Of a stretch of DNA of 64,000 bases, positions 11,806 to 22,890 are shown one piece after another. How positions within the stretch are numbered: position 1 is the stretch's first letter; every line of letters begins with the position of its first letter. Below the pieces are notes generated by a model that was not told the DNA's origin, did not search any database, and saw only the letters and a program-made list of their open reading frames with translations. Source of the DNA: Chaetoderma sp. LZ-2023a (lineage: Eukaryota > Mollusca > Caudofoveata > Chaetodermatida > Chaetodermatidae). A program made the translations under genes and the position numbers. The stretch is from contig CM067359.1 of assembly GCA_034401795.1 (NCBI GenBank), positions 142,668,233 through 142,732,232 on the forward strand, in the 5' to 3' direction.

Positions 11806-11892
11806 GACACCATGACTTGTAGGTGTGAGGTCCTGGGACCTACAAAATTTAGATGGCATGAGAAACACTGCCCACACGAAAAGAAATTTCAT
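11806..11892 (+). repeat. Spacer unit of the higher-order repeat, copy 2
   Basis: Same sequence as 11,301-11,388 with a few changes. It continues rightwards into AAGAAATTTCATGACCCAAT, which reads KKFHDPMNMNKLKTL. That text resembles the motif that follows RDERL in the repeat-borne protein noted at 10,337. Confidence 0.85.
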
Positions 11893-12549
11893 GACCCAAT
11901 GAATATGAACAAATTGAAAACTTTGTACTCAAATTGTTCTTCAATTTTCCCTGAGAATCATATAGTGACACAATCGTGTGAATGATTGTTGTGGTATGAC
12001 GTCATCACGTGGATAGTACTTTGTTCGTGATGATTGATAGCTCACAACAGCTCAATCAGCCACCACCATATTAATGAGATGCAAGCGAAATACATGTTTG
12101 TTAAACTCGAACTTGAATCCGAGCTAATGTCGCTCTTTGTAACTGCATGAGATACTTGTTTCTTCTAGTTTGAATGGCGTACAACATTAACGGAAATCTT
12201 AACAACGATAGAATGTGTGAAACTCTGGCAACTTCTTTTTAATTTCTAACATATAACAAGATCCTTTTTTGTTGTTTTTTTTTAAAATCCTTTTGACAGA
12301 CTAAGTAGTAACCATTATAGACAGGTTTGACTTGGTATATATAGATTGAACTATAATTGACAATCACAAGTGATCATTATCGCTAGATTAACATTCTGCT
12401 AGATGTTATCGGATTAATACAAACTGACGACCGTCACCTACATGTGCTGATTAGCATCACATTGCCAGTTTTGTAGATGCTGACCACTGTCTCTTAGAAA
12501 GAGACACATGGTGCAACGTTTCGCATTATATCAGCATTTATGTCATTAA
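11893..12549. other. Gene-free interval
   Basis: No supported gene. A T-rich patch (TTTTTTGTTGTTTTTTTTT) is at about 12,266-12,284. Confidence 0.5.
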
Positions 12550-12952
12550 AATGGAGAAATCCTGTTTTAGCTATGCCACGCCCATCTCTAGCTAAGCTCT
12601 ACCCACGCTTTGCCCATGTTGGGATCAATTGATCCCTGCACTCTCTGAATCTCAAGTTTCAGAAAGCTTTACAGGTTAGCTGTTGAATATTTTGAATTTG
12701 ACTGGGTGCTGTTGTCACCATATGTTGCTGCCTATGGCAGCAACCGCGCCCAGTCAAATTAGTTTCAAAATATTCGACAGAATGCTTATTAAATAATAAA
12801 GACATACAATTCGTACAATGTGTTTTACTATTAAGCGTTTAAGACGGACTAAATCTAGTAACTCATGCTGTAATTGATTTTGACGTCATCCTATATTCCA
12901 CGTAGTTGATTATGACATCATATACTGGATGGATAAACTGGAAAGGTCCATT
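12550..12952 (+). mobile_element. MITE family M1, copy 3
   Basis: It starts AATGGAGAAATCCTG and ends ACTGGAAAGGTCCATT. The internal inverted repeat is well kept: TTGAATTTGACTGGGTGCTG and its mirrored arm CCCAGTCAAATTAGTTTC around GGCAGCAACC. The tail has TGACGTCAT and TGACATCAT. Confidence 0.75.
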
Positions 12953-13451
12953 CATTTAAAGTGTGGGTGATATATGAAAAGCATGAGATACGGACTCGCT
13001 GTGCATAAAAAGAAATATAGGAATTTGTGCTCGTATAGAATACATGATTGAAAACAAAACAAAACAACTAGCGTCTTTCCCGGTTTTAATAAGACATCTA
13101 CAAGTACAATGCAGTCTGCGAACGAACAAGCCTATTAGAGTAACGATTGTCATGTCCTAAAATGAATACCACCAAATATTTCTCATAAGCTTTGAGGAAT
13201 AGAAAAATAAGACTATTCTTTAAAACAAAATATCGTCTGTTTGCTGAATGCCTTCAAATTGTAAAAAAGTATATGGTGAAAATCTTGCAAAATCTTAGAA
13301 AGATCAGTAAATGGTTGAATAGTCATTTAGTGTTTGATTGTGCACTTTAATTACAAGACTGGTTAAAATCAATTACATCACAGGCTAATGTTTCCTGATA
13401 AAACGCAAGGGAGATAATGCAGTTTGATTAGTCTGTTGGAAATGTACACGT
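12953..13451. other. 3' flank of the host gene
   Basis: AT-rich. I see no defined feature other than the polyadenylation signal that follows at 13,452. Confidence 0.4.
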
Positions 13452-13457
13452 TTTATT
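13452..13457 (-). promoter_or_regulatory. Candidate polyadenylation signal of the host gene
   Basis: AATAAA on the minus strand, 262 bases past the stop codon of exon F, is the first canonical signal found downstream. Use of this site is inferred. Confidence 0.45.
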
Positions 13458-13719
13458 GACAGATCATATCTAAGGATTGAAATTACTAATGATTAAAAAT
13501 ATCTGTACCAATTTTAGTAAACTACATACTTAACAGATTCGAGATTAGTCATGCATACCGTTCAAGACCATCACAGTCATATCCTTAAGGGCAATTTTAC
13601 ATCACCATCGAGGTAAAAATAAAAACCTGTCAATCAACACAAATGGCCAGGTAGAAATATGAAGATCATGCATTACAATTTCCATGTTAGTGACCACGTT
13701 GAGAGATTGTTACGCCGCC

Positions 13720-13862
13720 TCAGACATTATAGCCTGCAAATGAGAATACACCGTCTACAAGATATTTGATCATGTGACCTTTTTCCTTGATAACATTGAC
13801 CATCTCGTGCCGTGTCTCTTCTAACTGTTTCTTGGAGACCTGCTGGCTTCCACGCTCCCACG
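13720..13862 (-). CDS. Host gene, terminal exon F (47 codons and stop)
   Basis: The minus strand shows a clear acceptor (TTTCATATATTGCATTTGTAG), then CG TGG GAG and an open frame of 47 codons ending in TGA. It encodes WERGSQQVSKKQLEETRHEM and then KGHMIKYLVDGVFSFAGYNV. The exon starts in phase 1 and so fits the donor of exon E, the split codon being G|CG (Ala). The mixed charged, helical text ending in a stop looks like the C-terminus of an ordinary cellular protein. The acceptor and first bases of this exon recur about 120 times in the satellite directly upstream. In this gene I see a host protein, not a transposon product; the closest guess is an Asteroid-like protein. Confidence 0.65.
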
Positions 13863-16800
13863 CTACAAATGCAATATATGAAACTTGATTAAACGCTTTT
13901 CAACAAACACTCCCATGACGTAGGGACAACATATTAAACGAGATGAAACACACTCAAGTGCTTCCCGTACAATATATGAAACCAAATCTAACACCCCAGC
14001 CACCCCACCTGCGCATGAAGCAACGCCTCTATTTTTAGATTATCCTCCTGCTACATGTATAATAGATGAAACCAGATGAACGCTCTCCAATGCTTCAATC
14101 ACAATAAATGAAACCAGATGAAACGCTCTCCCATGCTAGAAGTACAATAAATGAAACCAGATGACACACTCACCCATGATAGATGCATAATAGATGAAAC
14201 CAGATGAAACACGCTCCCATGATACAAGTACAATAAATGAAACCAGATGAAACACTCTCCCATGCTACAAGTACAATAAATGAAACCAGATGAAACATGC
14301 CCCCATGCTACATGTACAATACATGAAACCAGATGAAACACTCTTCCATGCTACAAGTACAATAAATGAAACCAGATGAAACACTCGCCCATGCTACAAG
14401 TACAATAAATGAAGCCAGATGAAACACTCGCCCATGCTACACGTATAATGGATGCAACCAGATGAAACACTCTCCCATGCTACACGTATAATAGATGAAA
14501 CCAGATGAAACAGTCTCCCATGCTACAAGTACAATAAATGAAACCAGATGAAACACTCTCCCATGCTACACGTATAATAGATGAAACCAGATGAAACTAT
14601 CTCATGCTACACGTATAATAGATGAAACACTCTCTCATGCTACACGTATAATAGATGACACTAGATGAAACATTCTCTCATGCTACAAGTACAATAAATG
14701 AAACCAGATGAAACACGTATAATAGATGAAACCAGATGAAACGCTCTCCCATGCTACACATATAATAGATGACATGAGATGAAACATTCTCTCATGCTAC
14801 AAGTACAATAAATGAAATCAGATGAAACACTCGCCCATGCTACAAGTACAATTAATGAAACCAGATGAAACACTCGCCCATGCTACACGTATAATGGATG
14901 CAACCAGATGAAACACTCTCCCATGCTACACATATAATAGATGAAACCAGTTGAAACTAGCTCCAATGCTGCAAGTACAATAAATGAAACCAGATGAAAC
15001 ATTCTCTCATGCTACACACATAATAGATGACACCAGATGAAACACTCTCTCATGCTACAAGTACAATAGATGAAACCAGATGAAAGACTCCCATGCTACA
15101 CGCATAATAGATGAAACCAGATGAAACACTCTCATGCTACAAGTACAATAAATGAAAACAGATGAAACACTCTCCCATGCTACACGTATATTAGATGAAA
15201 CCAGATGAAACACTGTCTCATGCTACACGTATAATAGATGACACCAGATGAAACACTCTCTCATGCTACAAGTACATTAGATGAAACCAGATGAAACACT
15301 CTCCAATGCCACACATATCATAGATGAAAGTGGACGAAACACTCTCATGCCACAAGTATAATAAATGAAACCAGATGAAACACTCTCCCATGCTACGAGT
15401 ATAATAAATGAAACCAGATGAAATGCTCTCCCATGCTACAAGTACAATAAATGAAACCAGATGAAACACGCCCCCCATGCTACAAGTACAATAAATGAAA
15501 GCAGATGAAACACGTATAATAGATGAAAGCAGATGAAACTCTCTCATGCTACAAGTACAATAAATGAAACCAGATGAAACACTCTCCCATGCTACACGTA
15601 TAATAGATAAAACCAGATGAAAAACTCTCATGCTACACGTATAATAGATGACACCAGATGAAGCACTCTCTCATGATACACATATAATAGATGAACCACT
15701 CTCCAATGCTACATGTACAATAAATGAAACCAGATGAAACTCTCCCATGCTGCACGTATAATAAATGACACCAGATGAAGCACTCTCTCATGATACATAT
15801 AATAGATGAAACCAGATGAAACACGCTCCAATGCTACATGTACAATAAATGAAACCAGATGAAACACTCTCCCATGCTACACGCATAATAGATGAAACCA
15901 GATGAAACTCTCTCATGTTACAAGTACAATAAATGAAACCATATGAAACACTCTCCCATGATTTTTTGTATAATATATGAAACCAGATGAAACACTCTCC
16001 CATGCTGTAAGTACAATAAATGAAACCGGATGAAACACTCTCCCATGCTACAAGTAGAATAAATGAAACCAGACGAAACACTCCCATGACACATATATAA
16101 TAAATGAAACCAGATGAAACGCTCTCCAGTGCTTCAAGCACAATAAATGAAACCAGATGAAATGCTCTCCCATGCTACAAGTACAATAAATGTAACAAGA
16201 TGAAACACTCCCATGCTACACATATAATAGATGAAACCAGATGAAAGACGCTCCAATGCTACATGTACAATAAATGAAACCAGATGAAACACTCTCTCAT
16301 GCTACAAGTACAATAAATGAAACCAGATGAAACACTCTCCCATGCTACAAGTAGAATAAATGAAACCAGATGAAACACTCTCCCATGCTACATGCATAAT
16401 AGATGAAACCAGATGAAACTCTCTCATGCTACAAGTACAATAAATGAAACCATCTGAAAGACTCTCCCATGATACATGTATAATAGATGAAACCAGATGA
16501 AACACTCTCCCATGCTGCAAGTACAATAAATGAAACCGGATGAAACACTCTCCCATGCTGCAAGTACAATAAATGAAACCGGATGAAACACTCTCCCATG
16601 CTACAAGTAGAATAAATGAAACCAGATGAAATCTGCCCTGTAGGTGGGGCTTAGAATACACCTTCCGTATCCTCTGCGTGTCGTAAGAGGCGACTAAAGG
16701 AGGTAAGGGCGAGGTAACCCCGACAGAAACCTCGAGTGCTGAAGACGTAGGTTCCAGGCCGCACGGCGCACTCTAATAAACCATGGATCTACGCACTTAA

Positions 16801-19640
16801 TGCTTATGATCATGTCGATAGTCACTTACAGGACTGGCGGTATGATCAGCGAACGAAAAGAAGAAGAAACCAGATGAAATACTCTCCCATGCTATACGTA
16901 TAATAGGTGAAACGAGATGAAACACTCTCCCATGCAACATGTATAATAGATGCAACCAGATGAAACAGTCTCACATGCTACAAGTACAATAAATGAACCC
17001 AGATGAAACATTCTCTCTCATGCTACAAGTTCAATAAATGAAACCAGATGAAACACTCTCATGCTACAAGTACAATAAACAAAACTAGATGAAACACTCT
17101 CTCATGCTACACATATAACAGATGACCACAGTTGAAAAACTCTCATGCTTCAAGTATAATAAATAAAACCAGATGAAACACTCTCATGCAACACGTATAA
17201 TATATGCCACCAGATGAAACACTCTCAAGCTACGCTTGCAATAAATGACCCCAAATGAAATACTCTCTTATGCTACAAGTACAATAAATGAAACCAGATG
17301 AAACACTCTCTCATGCTACGCATACAATTGATGACACCAGATGAAACATTCCCATGCTACACGTATAATAGATGACACCAGATGAAACACTCCCATGCTA
17401 CAAGTAAATAAATGAAACCAGATGAAACATTCGCCAATGCTACATGTATAATAGATGAAATCAGATGAAACACTCTCATGCTACAAGTACAATAAATGAA
17501 ACCAGATGAAACACTCTCCAATGATACAGAGAATAAATGAAACCAGATGAAACACTCCAATGATACAGAGAATAAATGAAACCAGATGAAACACTCTCTC
17601 ATGCTACAGGTACAATAAATGAAACTAGATGGAACACTCTCCCATGCTACACGTATAATAGATGAAACCTGATAAAACACACTCTCATGCTACAAGTACA
17701 ATAAATTAAATCAGATGAAACACTCTCTCATGCTACACATATACTAGATGAAACTGGACGAAACACTCTCTCATGCTACAAGTACAATAAATGAACCCAG
17801 ATGAAACATTCTTTCTCATGCTACAAGTTCAATAAATGAAACCAGATGAAACACTCTCTCATGCTACGCGTATAATAGATGACACCAGATGAAACACTCT
17901 CTCATGCCACAAGTACAATAAATAAACCTAGATGAAACACTCTCTCATGCCACAAGTAAAACAAACGAAACCAGATGAAACACTCTCTCATGCTACAAGT
18001 ACAATAAACAAAACCAGATGAAACACTCTCTCATACTACACATATAACAGGTGACACCAGATGAAAAACTCTCTCATGCTTCAAGTATAATAAATAAAAC
18101 CAGATGAAACACTCTCTCATGCTACACGTATACTATATGCCACCAGACGAAACACTCTCAAGCTACGCGTGCAATAAATGAACCCAAATGAAACAATCTC
18201 TCATGCTACAAGTACAATAAATGAAACCAGATGAAACACTCTCTCATGCTACGCAAGTACATTGATGAAACCAGATGAAACACCCCCATGCTACACATAT
18301 AATAGATGGCACCAGATGAAACACTCTCTCATGCTACAAGTACAATAAATGAAACCAGATGAAACACCCCAATGCTACATGTATAATAGATGAAACCAGA
18401 TGAAACACTCTCTCATGCTACAAGTACAATAAATGAAACCAGATGACACTCTCCAATGATACACATAGAATAACTGAAACCAGATGAAACACTCTCTCAT
18501 GATGAAACCAGACGAAACACTCTCTCATGCTACAAGTACAATATATGAAACCAGATGAAACACTCTCCCATACTACAAGTACAATAAATGAAACCAGATG
18601 AAACACTCTACCATGCTATAAGTACAATAAATGAAACCAGATGAAACACTCTCACATGCTACGCGTACAATAAATGAAACCAGATGAAACACTCCAATGA
18701 TACAGAGAATAAATGAAACCAGATGAAACACTCTCTCATGCTACAAGTTCAATAAATGAAAGCAGATGAAACACTCTCCCATGCTACACGTATATCAGAT
18801 GAAACTGGGCGAAACACTCTCTCATGCTACAAGTACAATAAATGAACCCAGATGAAACATTCTCTCTCATGCTACAAGTTCAATAAATGAAACCAGATGA
18901 AACACTCTCTCATGCTACAAGTACAATAAACAAAACCAGATGAAACACTCTCTCATGCTACACATATAACAGATGACACCAGATGAAAAACTCTCTCATG
19001 CTTCAAGTATAATAAATAAAACCAGATGAAACACTCTCTCATGCTACACGTATAATATATGCCACCAGACGAAACACTCTCAAGCTACACATGCAATAAA
19101 TGAACCCAAATGAAACAATCTCTCATGCTACAAGTACAATAAATGAAACCAGATGAAACACTCTCATGCTACACGTACAATTGATGACACCAGATGAAAC
19201 ACTCCCATGCTACACGTATAATAGATGACACCAGATGAAACACTCCAATGCTACATGTATAATAGATGAAACCAGATGAAACACTCTCTCATGCTACAAG
19301 TGCAATAAATGAAACCAGATGACACTCTCCAATGATACACATAGAATAAATGAAACCAGATGAAAGACTCTCTCATGCTACAAGTACAATAAATGAAACC
19401 AGATGGAACACTCTCCCATGCTACACGTATAATAGATGACAGCAGATGAAACACTCGCCCATGCTACATTTATAATTTATGACACCAGATGAAACACTCT
19501 CTCATGCTACATGTATAATAGATGAAACCAGATGAAACACTCTCTCATGTTACAAGTACAATAAATGAAACCAGATGAAACACTCACCAATGCTATACGT
19601 ATAATAGATAACACCAGATGAAACACTCTCCCATGTTCAA
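13863..19640 (-). repeat. 42-44 bp minisatellite made of the exon F 3' splice site
   Basis: Roughly 110-130 tandem units fill most of this stretch. On the gene strand a unit reads TTTCATTTATTGTACTTGTAG|CATGGGAGAGTG and then TTTCATCTGG. The true exon F border is TTTCATATATTGCATTTGTAG|CGTGGGAGCGTG, so the unit is the intron end plus the first dozen exon bases. The units nearest the exon (13,870-14,090) are the most degenerate. Further out they are crisp, with sub-variants: GTATAATAGATGA against GTACAATAAATGA on the plus strand, and TCTC against TCCC. Long minus-strand frames (SSGFIYCTCSMGE type) are by-products of the repeat. Confidence 0.95.
16633..16868 (+). mobile_element. SINE-like insertion in the minisatellite
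   Basis: About 235 bases unlike the satellite interrupt it. They start with CTGCCCTGTAGGTGGGGC, contain CGTGTCGTAAGAGGCGACTAA and GGTTCCAGGCC (box-B-like), and end in GAAAAGAAGAAG before CCAGATGAAA resumes. CCAGATGAAA borders both sides, but because it is satellite sequence it cannot prove a target duplication. A short element with an AAG-rich tail suggests a SINE or the 3' tail of a LINE. Confidence 0.5.
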
Positions 19641-19796
19641 AGCCAGATTAATGCCAGGACTAACGGGCCTAGAGCACTGGGACCCCGACAAATAAGGTCC
19701 TCTCCAAAAATATGTATATAAAACAATTATCACAGTTTAACCCATTTAAACCTGAAATCCCATTATCTAACATTTATGGTCATGATATTCGTAAAT

Positions 19797-19873
19797 TGTT
19801 GAATATCTTGAAACCATTTTGAATGGAAGCTGGTGCTGCCATTCAAATTTGGTTTGAAATATTCAACAATTTT
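19797..19873. repeat. Core inverted repeat in segment A
   Basis: TTGTTGAATATCTTGAAACC faces TTTGAAATATTCAACAA around a GCTGGTGCTGCC centre. The matching pair in segment B is at 31,438-31,512. It shares its arms with the M1 MITE core. Confidence 0.7.
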
Positions 19874-21329
19874 GACACATACGTAACGACTTTGTTATAT
19901 TTGGTCTGGTTGGTTGAATCTGTCAATACAGTAGTGACGGCGGCAGTGGCAGCACCAGTAGTAGTCATTACACCATTGACCCACCAGATAAGCGGCCGCT
20001 CAACTAATTAGTTCTGGGGTTCGTAATATAATAGGCTGAATCAGCTGCCATGCTACGAGTACACTATGTGAAATCAAATGAGACAAACGTACTAAGGATA
20101 TGACCACTATCTCAGTAATGATCACTGTCATGCTGACGTCAACGGGAAGATCCATGCTTCTTGCTCTCATTGAGGAGAATCATATAACACATATTACACA
20201 AAGTCGGGTTGGACGAACTTGAGTTATCACTGCAACACGGAAATGTTGGTATGGTGATAGTGACCCTTGAGACGACAAATAAATACATTGCATCTTCTTG
20301 CTTCATTTCAATTTTGCAAACCAAAGCCTAGACAGCGGAGCATGCACGCACATATGCACAGTGAGATACACAGACTGAGAGATGAACAAATGCATGTACA
20401 GCAGGTCAATGCCGTAAGACTCATGAATGGGGAGATGCCCGAACATGCACAGAGACATAATAACATGCACACACATGCTCATACACGCACGCACGCACTA
20501 ACACATGCACACGCACAATGCCCCACAAGATATATGGACTGAGAGAAACACAGACCATACCAAGCCAGGCTTGGATACAAGTGCAAATGCATTTGAATCT
20601 CATGTATTTGCATTTGCATTTCTATGAAAAGGGTTGCATTTGCATTTGAGTTTTCAAATGCATTTGAATTTTGTCAAGAGCACTACTTTTCTGATTTTGT
20701 ATTTCTTTCAAAATTGATTGGAACTTGCTGTTGTTGTAAATAGCAGCAACAGCACCCAGTCAAATTAATTTTTAAAAATTCAACCAAATTATTTGTTAAA
20801 TCATTAAATGCTAAATGCCATTTCTGTTGCTAGAAATTAGAAATGTAATTCCCTGTGATTTATTAACCCATTTCACTCTGAATTTCTTAGCATGTAGCTC
20901 TCAGCCATCAAAATACCTAAATATGCAAAATCATGTATATTTTTAAATTACTTTGACATAAGTCAGTTGAGATCTTAGCAAGCCAACAAATTTTAGCTAA
21001 TTTGATTCTGAGATAAGTTACAGCAACGTATCTCTAAAATATAATAAATATGATCACCTTATAAATCGTAAGGAATGGGTGCCTGCATTCTCCTGTCCAT
21101 TCTGTTGACCCTTTAACACATACATACATGATCACTGAAATAATTGGCTCAGTGATTGTCTTCTATTGGCCTGCAAATGGGCATTTGTAAAGACCACGAC
21201 AAAGGCCGATGTTGGTCTGTTTGGGCACCAACAGGTTAATGAAACAATTGAACTAAACGTGGTTGCTGCTTTTAGTCAATACGTTGATTTTCAGGAAAAT
21301 TAATAATATTCACATGATCATAGATTGTG

Positions 21330-21450
21330 TTAAAGAACCGCAATCTTTTAGCCCAAAACACAGGTGGTCACTGACTGAGATGACTGGCTTGGTAATCGAG
21401 TGAGTCATTCCAGTGGTAAAATTTCAAAGATTATCTTCTTGGAAGGCAAA
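21330..21450. mobile_element. Hairpin element family P2, diverged copy inside the hAT-like element
   Basis: GAGATGACTGGCTTGG faces GAGTGAGTCATTCCAGTGG, with outer arms that only partly pair. It is older than the copies at 7.9 and 47.7 kb. Confidence 0.5.
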
Positions 21451-21661
21451 TAGACATTTACCAAGATCAATAAATAATAGATGCTGATAATTCTGTTGAC
21501 ATGGGTTAATTTACTGTTCGCCCATTGTGATTATAAGCGCCTGTCATTCAGTCTGACTATAAGCGCACACTCAGCCATGTGTGACTAAGATGATCTCAGA
21601 CAAAGTTAACATTTGAACATTTTAATCTAGAAGTGTCAGAATCTTAGTTCAGGTCTTGATT

Positions 21662-21740
21662 AAACTGATGAACATTTTGAAACAAATTTGACTGGAAACT
21701 GATCTACAGCTGCCAGTCAAATTATCTTCAAAATATTCAA
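21662..21740. repeat. Core inverted repeat, diverged
   Basis: TGAACATTTTGAAACAAATT with a mirrored arm AAATTATCTTCAAAATATTC. Further weak copies follow near 21,785-21,870 and 21,890-21,970. Confidence 0.5.
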
Positions 21741-22074
21741 CAGAATATTTGTTAAATGCATACAGAAATTGCATACGCTGATAACTATTTTGAATGTATT
21801 TTGACTGGAACCTGTTGCTGCCATAGGCGCAGTAGCAGATATCAATAAAATTCCTTTCAAAATATTGAACATAATATTTGATCATTATTTTGAAAGTAAT
21901 TTGACTGACACATGTTGCTTCCATAGGGTGAAATGGATATCAATGAAATTTACCCTTCAAAATAGTCAACATTATATTTAGGAATCTGAAAATTCAATGC
22001 TTTAATGGTTACCCCATAACCCTTTAAACCTCATATCAGCCAAAAACGACTTCTGCAGTGGTCTCGAGAAATGT

Positions 22075-22205
22075 TCATTTGCAGACTAAGGGAAGTATAT
22101 ATTTTTGAAAATTTACAATTGGAATGACTGGCTTGATAACCAAGCCAGTCATTCCAGTGGTAAATTTTCAAAAAAGGTCTTCCCTTGGTCAGCAAATAGA
22201 CATTT
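22075..22205. mobile_element. Hairpin element family P2, copy inside the hAT-like element
   Basis: GGAATGACTGGCTTGATAAC faces AACCAAGCCAGTCATTCC. The outer arms pair through GCAGACTAAGGGAAG and CTTCCCTTGGTC. Confidence 0.8.
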
Positions 22206-22293
22206 TCTTTGTGAAAATTGAAATTTTTAAAAACATATTCCAGGGTTAGTGTTAATGGTGAAATAAGTATTATTTTTTCATTGTAAAGTTTCA

Positions 22294-22402
22294 TGTGCAG
22301 AGAAAGACAGTATTTTTGAAAATTTTACGCTGAAATTATTGGTTCAATAAGCGAGTCATTCTAGTGGTAAAATTTCAAAAATAGTCTTCTCTTGGTCTGC
22401 AA
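22294..22402. mobile_element. Hairpin element family P2, diverged copy
   Basis: GTGCAGAGAAAGACAGTATT at the left faces AATAGTCTTCTCTTGGTCTG at the right. The centre is eroded. Confidence 0.6.
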
Positions 22403-22790
22403 AATGTTTTACAAAAAATAGTCACTACCAGCAGATACATAGATGGCAGATGCATACTCAGAATTTCAGTACCAGACGTGTGCCCAAATATTCAAATGCA
22501 AATTTGCAAATGCATTTGCATTTGCATTTGAATAAGTTGCAAACATTTGCATTTGCATTTAAATGCAATGGCGCCGGGCTGCATTTGCACTTGCATTTGA
22601 ATCATTTACAAACATCTGCATTTGCATTTAAATGCAATACCCTGCACTTGTACCCAAGCCTGTATCAAGCACGTCCATATGGTTTCCAAGATACATGGTT
22701 AAGTGAAAGTGAATACATTACTTCATATAAATCATGTGGGGGTGATGTCATCACATACAGTTAACGTAGTGTGGTTATTGTATAGGTTAC

Positions 22791-22890
22791 CTCTCCCATG
22801 CTACACGTATAATAGATGAAACCAGATGAAATACTCTCTCATGCTACAAGTATAATAAATGAAACCAGATGAAACACTCTCCCATGCTAC
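22791..22890 (-). repeat. Two satellite units next to the duplicated intron start
   Basis: Two units of the exon-F-type minisatellite, cut off from the main array. On the gene strand the inner one reads GTGTAG|CATGGGAGAG and runs straight into GTAACCTATAC, the 5' end of segment A. The outer one is broken off at 22,890 by the LTR beginning TGTAGCC. Confidence 0.9.

Larger units (their letters stand above)
20566..22662. mobile_element. hAT-like non-autonomous DNA transposon, 2.1 kb
   Basis: The ends are inverted: CAGGCTTGGATACAAGTGCA at the left, and CTGCACTTGTACCCAAGCCTG at the right. Eight-base flanks TACCAAGC (20,558) and TATCAAGC (22,663) are near-identical target duplications. Segment B at 32,198-32,210 preserves the empty site (TACCAAGCACGTCC), which proves the insertion. 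Eight-base duplications and short inverted ends beginning CAGG fit the hAT superfamily. Both termini carry clusters of TGCATTTG in inverted orientation. Inside are decayed core inverted repeats and P2 hairpins, but no transposase frame. Confidence 0.85.
19641..22793 (-). repeat. Segment A: second copy of the intron start
   Basis: From about 19,686 this matches segment B (31,333-32,340) base for base with scattered changes. Shared landmarks are AAGGTCCTCTCCAAAAATATG, GGAAGCTGGTGCTGCC, CTCAACTAAT, GAACATGCACAGAGACATAAT and CACGTCCATATGG. It differs mainly by the insertion at 20,566-22,662. On the gene strand segment A opens with GTAACCTATACAATAACCAC, matching the donor side of exon E's intron (GTAACGTATACAATAAC). 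It appears to be a tandem copy of the intron. The 19,641-19,685 piece links it to the satellite. Confidence 0.8.

Noticed and set aside
10711-11985. Long open frames on both strands with LGPPDFR, GWDPQIS or PEIWGSQ repeats
   Set aside because: The 21 bp period and lack of stops in the unit explain all of them. No start, splice or domain evidence exists.
14099-19454. Minus-strand frames such as SSGFIYCTCSMGECFIWFH
   Set aside because: They are translations of the 42-44 bp satellite, repeat with its period and overlap each other.
13863-19640. CRISPR array
   Set aside because: The units are direct tandem repeats without unique spacers, in animal DNA.
22450-22764. Plus-strand frame rich in His-Leu-His-Leu
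   Set aside because: It arises from TGCATTTG repeats at the end of the hAT-like element.
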